From the NCBI GenBank assembly GCA_034509425.1, contig JAVTVJ010001381.1, forward strand, positions 124,001 through 188,000: a DNA stretch of 64,000 nucleotides. The letters are read 5' to 3'. Below are positions 10,463 to 20,204 of this stretch, in pieces; position 1 is the stretch's first letter; each line of letters opens with the position of its first letter. Source of the stretch: Eopsaltria australis. Lineage: Eukaryota > Chordata > Aves > Passeriformes > Petroicidae. Under the pieces are notes generated by a model. It saw only the letters and a program-made list of their open reading frames with translations, was not told where the DNA came from and ran no database searches. A program made the translations under genes and the position numbers.

Positions 10463-11324
10463 TCAGGTTTCTCCTGCGGTCCTCTGCCAAAGGCTCCAGG
10501 TGAGGCCCTGCTCCCCAGCTGCAGTGTAGAGTATATTTTGCACATCTGATCCTGTCCGAACAGGCCCAAGAGCCACTGCACGAGCTATTTCCTGATTGAT
10601 TTGCTCAAAGGCCTGTTTCTGCTCAGGGCCCCACTTGAAGTCATTCTTCTTCCGGGTCACTTGATAGAGGGGGCCCACAAGTTGCCTATAGCCTGGAATG
10701 TGCATTCTCCAGAATCCTACAAGGCCCAGGAAAGCTTGTGTTTCTTTCTTATTAACTCGTGGAGACATATTGGCAATTTTGTCAACCACCTCTGTAGGCA
10801 CATGACGGCGCCCATCCTGCCATTTTATTCCTGGAAACTGGATTTCCTGTGCAGGTCCCTTCACCTTACTTTGTTTTATGGCCAGACCCGCTTTCAGAAG
10901 AATTTGGATTATTTTCTTCCCTTTTTCAAAAACTTGTCCTGCTGTATCACCCCACACAATGATATCATCAATATATTGCAGGTGTTCCGGAGCTCCACCC
11001 TCTTCCAGAGCAGCCTGGATCAGGCCATGGCAGATGGTGGGGCTGTGTCTCCACCCCTGGGGCAGTTGATTCCAGGTGTACTGGACACCCCTCCAAGTGA
11101 AAGCAAATTGTGGCCTGCACTCTGCCGCCAGAAGGATTGAGAAAAATGCATTAGCTATGTCAATTGTGGCATACCATTTGGCTGCTTTTGACTCTAGCTC
11201 ATATTGGAGGTCCAATATGTCTGGTACGGCAGAACTTAGAGGTGGTGTGACTTTATTCAGGCCCCGATAGTCCACTGTCAGCCGTCATTCCCCATTTGAC
11301 TTCCGCACTGGCCATATGGGGCTC
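10463..11324 (-). pseudogene. ERVL reverse transcriptase, palm to thumb
   Basis: This half of RT lies left of the nested ERNI-like provirus. It keeps DYRGLNKVTPP, the FAFTWRGVQYTW strand, LPQGW and YIDDIIVWG, the polymerase active site with both aspartates present. The thumb has FLGLVGFWRMHIPGY. It is open for 270 codons from 11275 to the TGA at 10463-10465. The residues before DYRGLN (SPIWPVRKSNGEW type) continue to the insertion point at 11324 and join, after the nested provirus, to the N-terminal part at 18022. Confidence 0.85.
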
Positions 11325-11815
11325 TGTAAGAGTCTGGACGGAAATCCCTTGTCTGCCTCACGACCATCGACAGAAGCAGAGGCCGAAAACCCAGAGACCC
11401 TAAGAGGGGAAAAGGACTTTTGCACAATGAAGTCCAGCCAGATCTTGATGGGGTGCCTGCCAGGTGCCCAGGTGTACTGCAGAGCTGTGCTGCTGAGCTG
11501 TGCTGCAGAGGCGTGTTGGTACATGCCCGTGGGAACCGTGTCCGCCCGGCTACCGGGACGGAAAGAACCGAACTATATGTCCGATACAGCTGCACCTGTA
11601 CTCTAAAACAATGGGCCTTACTCCCCACCTGCTGGCTACTTGCCCCTCGTCTCTGGAGGGATTGCCTCATCTCTTGGTTACCTGCCCCCTGCTTTTGAAA
11701 AGACTATAAAGAGACTCTCAAAAGGTGCCCCTACGAGATCTCCCTACGGACGAGACGAATCCATCGATCCGGACAACGAGGATCTCGTCGTGCCGTGGTA
11801 GCTATGCCCCCCCTT

Positions 11816-11863
<48 letters not shown>

Positions 11864-12004
11864 CGCATAAGCATGTTGTTGGCACTCAATAAAGTGCTTT
11901 TGATTTTGGTTAAAGCAAAAATACTTGTCCCTGTTTTCTTTTGCACTCTGAGATTCAAAGTAACGAACCATCACGACCCCCGCTCCTACGAGCGGATCGT
12001 GACA
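11325..12004 (+). repeat. 5' LTR of ERNI-like copy 2
   Basis: 680 bp, TGTAAGAGTC to GATCGTGACA. TATAAA at 11705-11710 and AATAAA at 11888-11893. A CT microsatellite (about 11822-11858) lies in R and is shorter and interrupted in the 3' LTR, so it accounts for most of the length difference. Otherwise the two LTRs are nearly identical by eye. Confidence 0.85.
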
Positions 12005-12009
12005 TCAAT

Positions 12010-12029
12010 TGGCGTCACGGACAGGATTC
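12010..12029 (+). other. Primer binding site, tRNA-Ser type
   Basis: TGGCGTCACGGACAGGATTC, five bases after the LTR, identical to the site in copy 1 at 7536-7555. Confidence 0.65.
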
Positions 12030-12468
12030 TGAGGAAGAAGGGGCTGCAAGGTTTTGTGTAATTTGTAACAGGGGAAGGACGTTTTGCTCCAGCCGCACCT
12101 AGCCCGGCACTCCAAAAGGGTGAGCGGTGCCTAGAAAGCAAGGGGGGCATCTCGAATTTCCCTCAAACTGCACATGCCTAGGTGAAAAGCACCCCTATAC
12201 TCTGTTGAGGGTTCTGTCTTCAGAATTTCACAAAAGAATCTCTTAGTGCAAAAGGGGGAGTGTTGTGTTTCTTTTTAAGGTGGGTGTGTAAGGAGTTAGT
12301 CTACTGGGTGTTAGGAGAGGCAACGGATTGTAACTAAACAGAGCCTCCAGTAGACTCAGTCTCTTCGCCACTTTAGGGAAGAGAAGGGGAACACAGCCCG
12401 GTTCTCGGGACTGTGGATGTAACTAAGTTTTACCTCCCTAAAGCGGTTTTCACTATCCCTTCGAAAAT

Positions 12469-12963
12469 ATGACCTCAAACACTAAAACAAAACATACAGC
12501 TGCATTTTACGCTTTGTTAGCAAAACACAATGCCCGACCCTCTCCAGGAGGGGAAGAGTGGGCACAAAACAACTGGTTCAATTTAGAAAATGTGATTGAT
12601 AGAATTTACTCTTTACAGCGTGGGTCAAAATTCAAACTTGGCTGAGATAAAGCTGTAATTTGCTCTGGAGTAGGAGCATGCCTTACATCGGCTATAGATC
12701 ACCGCTTTAAGCGGTGCAGTGAACAGGAAACAACAATAGACTCTCTCCAAAACTTGGTGGAAGTTTTGCAGAAACAATTAGAGGAAGAAAGGAGTTACAT
12801 TTTCTTGTTACAAGGTCTCTTGAGAGAAAAATGTCTTAAAAACTCAAGGAACACTGACTCACCACAAGACAGAGGAAAAGGAATCACTTTACCCCCACAA
12901 AGAATTAAAGCAAGTAAAAAATTGTGGGGAAAACTGCTGTCCTCCTATGACACCTTTAATTAA
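12469..12963 (+). pseudogene. ERNI-like ORF1 with coiled-coil segment, one stop
   Basis: It starts with ATG at 12469 (MTSNTKTKHTAAFY) and runs in one frame to TAA at 12961-12963, except for a TGA at 12643-12645. The same codon in copy 1 encodes arginine, so the stop is a later change. After the stop the frame encodes a helical heptad-like segment (about 12715-12850: LQNLVEVLQKQLEEERSY) compatible with a coiled coil. ORF2 overlaps its end in the +1 frame from 12947. A Gag-like matrix origin is possible but not shown. In ERNI a coiled coil mediates binding to geminin; equivalence here is inference. Confidence 0.55.
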
Positions 12964-14737
12964 AACAGAATATGTCTCCCAAGTGTCACTCACCGGAGGA
13001 GACCAAATTCATTTAACTGAACAGGAGGCCAGTGGATACTGGGGACATGGAGTCTTCTTAACAACAGGAGACAGACGACACACATGGTCCCTAACTCAAC
13101 GAGCAGCCTATTGGGCTGGGGGACTCAACCCTCTAGAAAGCAGAGACCCTTTAGCTATTGTTAGTACCCCTGATCAACTTCTAGAAAGCGTCCACAAAGC
13201 CGCTTGTCTGCAAACGATACATGAAAAGAAGTTGATTCCTGAATATGAATCCCCTGTGCAAATGCCTGTGAAACCTGAAATGAAGACCCCTTTAATTCGG
13301 GGTCCCCCAGAATCACTCAAACCCACAGCGATTGTCTTACAGGAAACCATAGCAGTTGTGGGCCCCGTAGAGAAGCTGGAAAGATTCCTTGAAAACCCGA
13401 CAGATCAAACTGGATCTACTGATCCCGGGAATGCCCCAAATTCTACACCCTCTCAGCTGTTGGGTTCACACTTGAATTCACCTTCCAGTGATCGCAAAGT
13501 TTATACATGTAGTGAGGTTGCAGAAGATCTGACTAATTACAATAGAAAATGTGGACCTGTAAAAACCCCACAAGAGAAATCAGAGCAAACACTGGGTAGC
13601 AGGGACATTGGGGTCCCTCATAGTGAAGACCCAGACATTAGTGGACCCCCCTTGCTTTCTCAAAGTCTGGGCAGTGAGCCTAAGCAACCCCTCCCTCAAA
13701 GTCTGGGCAGTGAGCCAAAGCAGCCTTTCCTTCAAATTCCAGGCAACGACCCAAAACACCTCTGTCCTCAAAACCAGGTAAACTGGTTTTTGGGAATTTG
13801 GTGGAAGAATATCCCACCTGAAACCTTAACCTTTTTAGATCAGATTAAAATGCCTGAATCCAGGAAAGATCTCCAACATGCTTTAGGGTTATTGGTGTTC
13901 TGGAGAAAACGCATCCCTGATTTTTCCATAATTGCCAGACCTCTTTATAAATTGCCGAGAAAAGGGGTGAGATGGGAATGGGATGCTTCTCAAGAAGAAG
14001 CCTTACAATTGCTGATTTTTGAAGCAACAGCTCACCAAGCCCTAGGCCCTATTCACCCTACAGATCCTTTCCAAGTGGAATGGAGATTTTCTTCCTCAGG
14101 GCTGTCAGTTCACATCTGGCAGCAGGGCCCTGAGGGCCCAACAAGGCCTGTTGGTATTTATTCCCATGGCTTCAGAGATGCTGAAAAAAGACACACTATC
14201 TGGGAAAAGGGGCTGTTTGTGGTTAGCTTAGCTCTGATAGAAGTGGAGAAAATTACACAACAACAACCGATTGTTTTGAGTTGCCTTTTCAAAATTAGTA
14301 GGGCAGTTCCTACCGGGATCCCCCAACCTGACGGGGTGGTCCAGAGGGCCTTAGTTAGAAAGTGGGATGCTCAGATTGAACATTATTGTAACACTTTCTC
14401 AATAACTGAAGGAGCTGTAAAAAACCTGGCAATACAAGAAGGCTTCAGTAGCAGCCAAGACAAACCTGCCTCAGTTATTAAGGTAGCCCTCCACACTTCC
14501 TCCGGTGAAACAGAGGGGGAAGGCAGCGCCCAAGTTGGCGAGCTGATAGCTGTTTGGAGTGTTCTCCAACGTGAAGTACAGAATATCTTTCTTGTTTGTA
14601 TCTATACTTGTTTCTATGCTGTGTTTAAGGAATGGACTGAGTGGCTTTCTTTTTGGCAGCAAAAAGCATGGACAGCCTCTGATGCCCTAGGAAAGGAGCA
14701 TCGGACAAATACACGCTGGATAATTCCATCATTTTAA
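12947..14737 (+). CDS. ERNI-like ORF2 with RT connection-like domain, copy 2
   Basis: A 596-codon frame, intact. Residues 1-200 have no family I recognise. Around residues 230-280 is a tandem 12-residue repeat (QSLGSEPKQPLP, QSLGSEPKQPFL, QIPGNDPKHLCP). From about residue 300 to 440 it resembles the thumb/connection of a gammaretrovirus-type RT (MPESRKDLQHALG, FWRKRIPDFS, HPTDPFQVEW, EKGLFVVSLAL). No YxDD and no RNase H catalytic set, so it is not a polymerase. The frame is preserved in both copies although their LTRs and other genes are damaged, which may mean recent insertion or selection. The start at 12947 overlaps ORF1 in a different frame; the true start could be upstream by frameshift or splicing. 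Confidence 0.65.
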   Translation: MTPLIKTEYVSQVSLTGGDQIHLTEQEASGYWGHGVFLTTGDRRHTWSLTQRAAYWAGGLNPLESRDPLAIVSTPDQLLESVHKAACLQTIHEKKLIPEYESPVQMPVKPEMKTPLIRGPPESLKPTAIVLQETIAVVGPVEKLERFLENPTDQTGSTDPGNAPNSTPSQLLGSHLNSPSSDRKVYTCSEVAEDLTNYNRKCGPVKTPQEKSEQTLGSRDIGVPHSEDPDISGPPLLSQSLGSEPKQPLPQSLGSEPKQPFLQIPGNDPKHLCPQNQVNWFLGIWWKNIPPETLTFLDQIKMPESRKDLQHALGLLVFWRKRIPDFSIIARPLYKLPRKGVRWEWDASQEEALQLLIFEATAHQALGPIHPTDPFQVEWRFSSSGLSVHIWQQGPEGPTRPVGIYSHGFRDAEKRHTIWEKGLFVVSLALIEVEKITQQQPIVLSCLFKISRAVPTGIPQPDGVVQRALVRKWDAQIEHYCNTFSITEGAVKNLAIQEGFSSSQDKPASVIKVALHTSSGETEGEGSAQVGELIAVWSVLQREVQNIFLVCIYTCFYAVFKEWTEWLSFWQQKAWTASDALGKEHRTNTRWIIPSF

Positions 14738-14889
14738 CCTTTTCTGCCCCTTGGTGGCAGGCTCTGTTGTGTTTACTTTTCACAGGGGAACTCTGAGGGA
14801 CATGAAGAATTTATAGATTTCAAATAAATGCCATAGCAAAGCCCATACTGAGTGCAGTAGCTACATATTATGGTATAAATACCCCCTTT
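14738..14889 (+). promoter_or_regulatory. Candidate env splice acceptor of ERNI-like copy 2
   Basis: A pyrimidine-rich run ends in TTTACTTTTCACAG at 14772-14785, shortly before env. The env frame is open from about 14806 but shows no ATG, so its start may come from an upstream exon. Confidence 0.4.
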
Positions 14890-16764
14890 GTGTTGGACCA
14901 CAATAATGTTTTCCCCCCTTTTATGGTAACTCAGGGTGATGATGTTTCAATACGATGTAGGTTAATTACTGGAACTTTTACTGAGTCTGTACCCAGCTAT
15001 AGCATGGGGCCGCATAGTCAAATTTCATTTTACAAAGTTAAAAATCAGGATTGTTGGCTAAACCTAACTGCTGTGCAGTTTTCTTATAAAGTGACATGTA
15101 GCAAGAACAATACTAACTACTGGGGGGAATTTGACATTGAAGTATTTATGCCTACAACCCCACCACCGGTTAGGTTGAGCCCAAAAATTTTCAAAATTGG
15201 ACCACATATAATCAGGAAAACAGGCCAACAACAATTATTGTTTAACCCGGTATGGTCTCTCAAACATGTCAAATTACTCATGAAAAGCAACGTTTCGGAA
15301 ATTCAGCCGGCTTGTTCACCTTTCTTGTAAACTTCTTTTGAAGGGTGGACAACCTGGCTGCGAAACAGAAACTTTATTAAGAAAAGAATGCAGAACGACA
15401 TAACCGGTTTTGTGGGAACAGGATTGGAAATTTTGAATAGCATTGATTCAGAAGTGTTAATGAATAAACTGGCTACCACCACTGCAGATTTGACCAAATT
15501 AAAACAACCACTGCAGTCATCATTATTGGCTTTAGGAACTCACCAGTGGCTGTTATCAAACATGCTACCAGATTGGGAAAGGGTAAATGTGAACGACCAC
15601 AAATTGATAATTGATGCACTTGGTGCCACACAAAATAATGTTTCTTTAGCCCTTAGCTGCATCCAGGCTCAATTGTGGATGCAGTCAGTTGCCGCCTCAA
15701 TTATAAGAGAAGGTGAAGAAGGCACTTTTCCTACTGAAATTCGGAAAATAATTTGGGATAGTGCCACTAAATTTGAAAGAGAATTCCAATCGTGGTGGAA
15801 CTTAGTGAATTTCACTTACAACCCTGCTACAAACACAGCCACAGCTTTTGTGTTAACTATACGCAATGCTTCAGTGCATTCAATCTTTCCCATCGTTCCT
15901 TTGGGGCTGAACCGGAATGGAACTATTCTTTACCCTTTTGGACATAAGCACTGGGCCCGTCAAATTGGTAAAAAATGGCAAACTGTGGATTTAGAAACTT
16001 GTGTTGTCCGGGAACAACTAGGGTTCATTTGCGAAAGTAATGCAATCAGAGCTCAGGACATTTGCTTAGACACGGAACAGAATATCTGTCATTTTGAAAT
16101 TCATTTTAAAGAGAATCCTGAAACACTGCTTGTGTATATAGGCAATGGATGTGCATGCTTGAGAACTGCTTGTGATCAAATAGTTGTAGAAAATTTGGTG
16201 ATGGACACTAAAAATCATTCGAATTTTTGTGTTTGTAATTTTACTAAAATCATAGGATGTGATTTTTCTTATTTAGCTCCAGTTACTTCTTATCACCTTT
16301 TGCAATCCAATTACTCACTGATACACCAAGTTGTGCCTACCCGCATTGGGATGAACCTTACCTTGGTAAAGCAATTGTTGCTTCATCAGGATTTAATTGG
16401 AATTTTGGAGAACATAAAGACGAACGGACAGAAAACCTTGGTAACTGTTCATCACAATGTAAACAAAATACATCGTGTTCTGGAAAGGGTAAGAAAGGAT
16501 GCTGACCACAGTTGGTGGGATACCCTTTTTGGGTGGTCACCTACTGCCACAGGGGTCCTGAATAAGCTGTGTCATCCCATCATTGTTCTCCTGATTCTAG
16601 TCTTAGTAGGTTTTGTCTTGTCAGCGATTTTGTATATCATGAACTGGAGAATGATGAAACGAATAGCATACTTGACATCCATAATGAATATGCATAATCT
16701 GGTTGATGTTTCATCCTCTGTGGACACCCCCGACATTATTGATGCAAGGCGAGCTAAGGTGTAA
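14806..16764 (+). pseudogene. ERNI-like env, two frames, with Ig-like N-terminal part
   Basis: Part one is open to TAA at 15328-15330; part two is open from about 15388 to TAA at 16762-16764. The first part has GDDVSIRCRL and, about 50 residues on, a YKVTCS segment, spaced like the B- and F-strand cysteines of an immunoglobulin domain. Part two has a helical region with LATTTADLTKLKQPLQSS, a cysteine-rich middle (CACLRTACD), a membrane-proximal WWDTLFGW and one hydrophobic anchor near its C-terminus (LCHPIIVLLILVLVGFVLS). I see no furin site and no CX6CC motif, so it is not a standard gamma-type Env. A stop and a change of frame separate the parts, so a complete product is not expected. Confidence 0.65.
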
Positions 16765-17100
16765 TAAGAAATTGGATAAATACTTTACTGCTCATTGTAA
16801 TTTAATCAATTATTAATGAAATTTTAAGGTATTTTAATTGTTTGTGATTTAATCAATTGATGTAATTTTAAGGTGTAATAAGAAATTGGATAAATACTTT
16901 ACTGCTTATTGTAATTTAATCAATTATTAATGAAATTTTAAGGTATTTTTTATTGTTTGTGATTCAATCAATTAATGTAATTTTAAGGTGTAATGATGTA
17001 TTAATGTAATTTTGAAGTATAATGATTTAAATAATTATTAATATGATTTTAAGTTATAATAAGAAATTAAACTGGTTTATTTGAATAATTATTAATGAAA
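16756..17100 (+). repeat. AT-rich 114-bp tandem repeat after env
   Basis: A unit starting AAGGTGTAATAAGAAATTGG at 16756 recurs at 16870, giving a 114-bp period, followed by a decayed third part from about 16985. The env stop lies at the very start of the first unit. The corresponding region of copy 1 is AT-rich but less regular. Confidence 0.75.
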
Positions 17101-17346
17101 TTTTATTATAATAAGGCAATTGTTGCCCTGTTGAAATTTAAACAAAATTTCATGTGATTAAAATTACTTATTCTTTTGTTTTCTTTTTCTTTTCTTTTCC
17201 CTTCTCTCTTTCTCTTTTGTCTCTGTTTTCCGGGGTATGCTACCGGCACGGACGAGTCCTGAAGACATCGTGACAACACTACCGAGTCCTGAAGACATCG
17301 AGACAACGCTACAGGTTCCTGACGACCATCGTGAGCCACGGGGTGG

Positions 17347-18021
17347 TGTAAGAATCTGGACGGAAATCCCTTGTCTGCCTCACGACCATCGACAGAAGCA
17401 GAGGCCCAAAACCCAGAGACCCTAAGAGGGGAAAAGGACTTTTGCACAATGAAGTCCAGCCAGATCTTGATGGGGTGCCTGCCAGGTGCCCAGGTGTACT
17501 GCAGAGCTGTGCTGCTGAGCTGTGCTGCAGAGGCGTGTTGGTACATGCCCGTGGGAACCGTGTCCGCCCGGCTACCGGGACGGAAAGAACCGAACTATAT
17601 GTCCGATACAGCTGCACCTGTACTCTAAAACAATGGGCCTTACTCCCCACCTGCTGGCTACTTGCCCCTCGTCTCTGGAGGGATTGCCTCATCTCTTGGT
17701 TACCTGCCCCCTGCTTTTGAAAAGACTATAAAGAGACTCTCAAAAGGTGCCCCTACGAGATCTCCCTACGGACGAGACGAATCCATCGATCCGGACAACG
17801 AGGATCTCGTCGTGCCGTGGTAGCTATGCCCCCCCTTTCCTTTTCTCTCTCTCTTTCTTCTCTCTCTCTCTCTCCTCTATCGCATAAGCATGTTGTTGGC
17901 ACTCAATAAAGTGCTTTTGATTTTGGTTAAAGCAAAAATACTTGTCCCTGTTTTCTTTTGCACTCTGAGATTCAAAGTAACGAACCATCACGACCCCCGC
18001 TCCTACGAGCGGATCGTGACA
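17347..18021 (+). repeat. 3' LTR of ERNI-like copy 2
   Basis: 675 bp. TATAAA at 17727-17732 and AATAAA at 17905-17910. It ends GATCGTGACA at 18021, next to ERVL RT sequence. Two short units with CCTGAAGACATCG cores precede it (about 17250-17310). Confidence 0.85.
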
Positions 18022-18289
18022 GGCTGTTGAAGGGTGAGCGGGTCCTGCTGATAACTCCTTGGCTCTCCAGTCGACGAATTAGTTCATGGATAGGAGTCAC
18101 AGAGTCCCTGCCGGTATGATACTGCCTCTGGTGCACTGTCCTGGTAGCAATCGGTACTTGTTGATCTTCCACCTGCAGCAATCCTACAATGAAGGGATCT
18201 TTTGAGAGGCCAGGTAGGGTGGATAACTGTTTGATCTTCTGTGTATTCACTGCAGCTATGCCAAAGGCCCATCAATATCCCTTTGGATC
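18022..18289 (-). pseudogene. ERVL RT N-terminal part
   Basis: The minus frame encodes an RT fingers segment ending RRLESQGVISRTRSPFNS at the insertion point of the nested provirus. It continues logically into 11324. It lies downstream of protease in the same element. The open frame runs from 18250 to the junction. Confidence 0.8.
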
Positions 18290-18572
18290 CTAAAAATACC
18301 CTCTCCTGAGGTAGTCGATGCCAAGGATACAAGGGGCCTCTGGGCCAGTCACGATGGGGTGCATTTGCCATCTGTCCCCTGTTAAGCTCACCTCAGCTTT
18401 TACTACCGACAACTCTTGGCATCCCCCTGTCACTCCAGAGATCCAGATGGCTTCTGCACTCTTGTGCCTTGATGGCATCAGTGTACACTGTGCACCGGTG
18501 TCCACTAAAGCTTTGTACTTCTGTGGATCTGATGTGCCAGGCCATCGAATCCACACCGTCCAGTATACCCGG
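18290..18572 (-). pseudogene. ERVL protease
   Basis: A retroviral aspartic protease domain of about 88 residues with the active-site motif ALVDTGAQCTLMPS and the C-terminal GIDYLRRGYF segment in place of the usual GRD. It would cut the Gag-Pol polyprotein. The frame is interrupted on its upstream side by the solo LTR at 18573-20204 and continues after the duplicated CCCGG at 20205. Confidence 0.8.
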
Positions 18573-20204
18573 TGTCCTGGGTTAGGCCAGAGGGGTCAAA
18601 ATCTAGGAAGTGATCTGTGCTGTAGGAATGCAGGGAGGGATACAACTTTCTTCCTGCGAGAGAGAGAGCCAATAATCAGGTAGTTTTAAGAATTGATAGG
18701 TAGGTAAACCAATTAAAAAGTTGGTCTGCCTTCAAGGAAAAAACCATATATAAGCAGAGACTCTCTGAGGCTCTTCCTCTTTGGACCTGCTGCTGCTGTG
18801 TGGAGAGGAGCAGCTCCTGCTTCTCTCGCTGGTGAGGCCCAAGCGCTTCCCCCCCCCCCCCCAAAGGAAGGGATGGCAGGGGGGGAAGGGAGGTTTTACG
18901 GCAGCCGTGCCGCTGCAGCCGGGCAGGCATGGGGGAGGAAACGATTGGAATTTTCAGCAAATCCAGCTCAGCCGGTGTGTCAGCTACACAAGAGGGAGAG
19001 CCGGGCCAGGCAAGGACCGGGCCGGACTCCATCCAGCTCGGGCCAGGCCCTGCCCTGTCACCCCGGGCCCAGATGGCCCCACCAGGCCAAGCCAGCTCCG
19101 CAGAGCCAGGCAGAGACTCTTGAGAGTGTCTGGCATCCAGCTGGGACCTGTTTAAACAGCCCGGCAAAGAGCACGTGATCCTCACACTGCTGGAGAGAGA
19201 GAGAGAGACAGAGATTAACTCTCTCCATGCCTGGACTAAACTCACAGACACCCATCCTTCCTCGCAGAGAGAGGAACGAGTGAGGACATCTACATAGTGC
19301 AGCGCAGAGACTTTACAGTCAGTGAAGAAAGCAGAACTGATACTCACAAGGGGGTGCATGGGAAGTTGCTTCAAAAGTGAAGCTGAAAACTCTTTTGGAG
19401 AACCATGGTTGGGGACTGAGCTAATAAATTCTCTGTAATATATGAAGATAGAGTCCAAAGGGGGATGTGAGGTTCTTATTGCAGCCAATGAACTGAAATA
19501 CCTAAGTACAGACAAGTAAGTGTTGAAAAAGTACAGCCTGATGAGAAACTAGAACCAAGAGAAAGGAGAGGCTGTGACCCAGAGCCCTGGTCCCAGGGAG
19601 AATGCTAGAGAACCTGAGTTGTCAGGAGAACCTGTGTTGCTCAGCACAGAAGAAGGGATTTTCTTTGTTGCTGCAATTGAACTGTGCATCCTTAAAACAG
19701 GTACCCTGTAGACTGTTCATAACCCACCCAAGTGGCTGTGGGAAGGCTACTGGTGTGGGAGAGATCCACCATTAAGTTGGACTTTGCTCCGGGCGGCGGT
19801 TAATGGTGAGGCAGAAGACCCATAAAAACTGTATTTTTTCTTACAGAAGATCCATGGTGTAAGCAAAAGAAACTTCTCTCCCTAAATGAACTGGAACAAG
19901 AGCTGTTTCTGAGGTGGTAAACTGACTGGAGGTCGAAGTGTTGTCTTTTGTATGTTGTCAGGGAGAATGAAATGGAGAGGTGGGGAAGGAGGGGTGGTGT
20001 GGGGAGTTTGTTCTGGTTTTCCTTGGGTTTTTTTTCTTTTTCCCTTTGTCTTAGATATATTAATAAAACTTCTTTGTACTTTATAAAGTTTGAGCCTGCT
20101 TTGCCTACTCCTAATCCTTATCTCACAACAAGCAATCAAGCAAATTTAGGTAAGTGTGCTGGCATTTAGCCACAAACCTGAATAGGCAAACTGAAACCAC
20201 TACA
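18573..20204 (+). repeat. Solo LTR, family B, copy 2
   Basis: A 1632-bp LTR, TGTCCTGGG to CCACTACA, flanked by a perfect 5-bp duplication CCCGG (18568-18572 and 20205-20209). TATATAAG at 18747-18754 and AATAAA at 20062-20067, the same long spacing as in copy 1. It is inserted at the gag/pro junction of the ERVL, in the opposite orientation. Confidence 0.9.

Larger units (their letters stand above)
11325..18021 (+). mobile_element. ERNI/Soprano-like provirus, copy 2 (complete layout)
   Basis: A 6.7-kb provirus inserted antisense into the ERVL RT. Flanks are GGCTC on the left and GGCTG on the right: a 4-bp duplication, or 5 bp with one change. Order: 5' LTR 11325-12004, PBS, leader, ORF1 (one stop), ORF2 open for 596 codons, env in two frames, AT-rich repeats, 3' LTR 17347-18021. 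The layout is like the chicken ENS-1/ERNI (Soprano) family, as I recall it. There is no recognisable capsid, protease, polymerase palm or integrase, so movement would need helper enzymes. Confidence 0.75.

Noticed and set aside
12947..14737. ORF2 as an active reverse transcriptase
   Set aside because: Only thumb/connection-like sequence is present; the YxDD palm and RNase H catalytic residues are missing.
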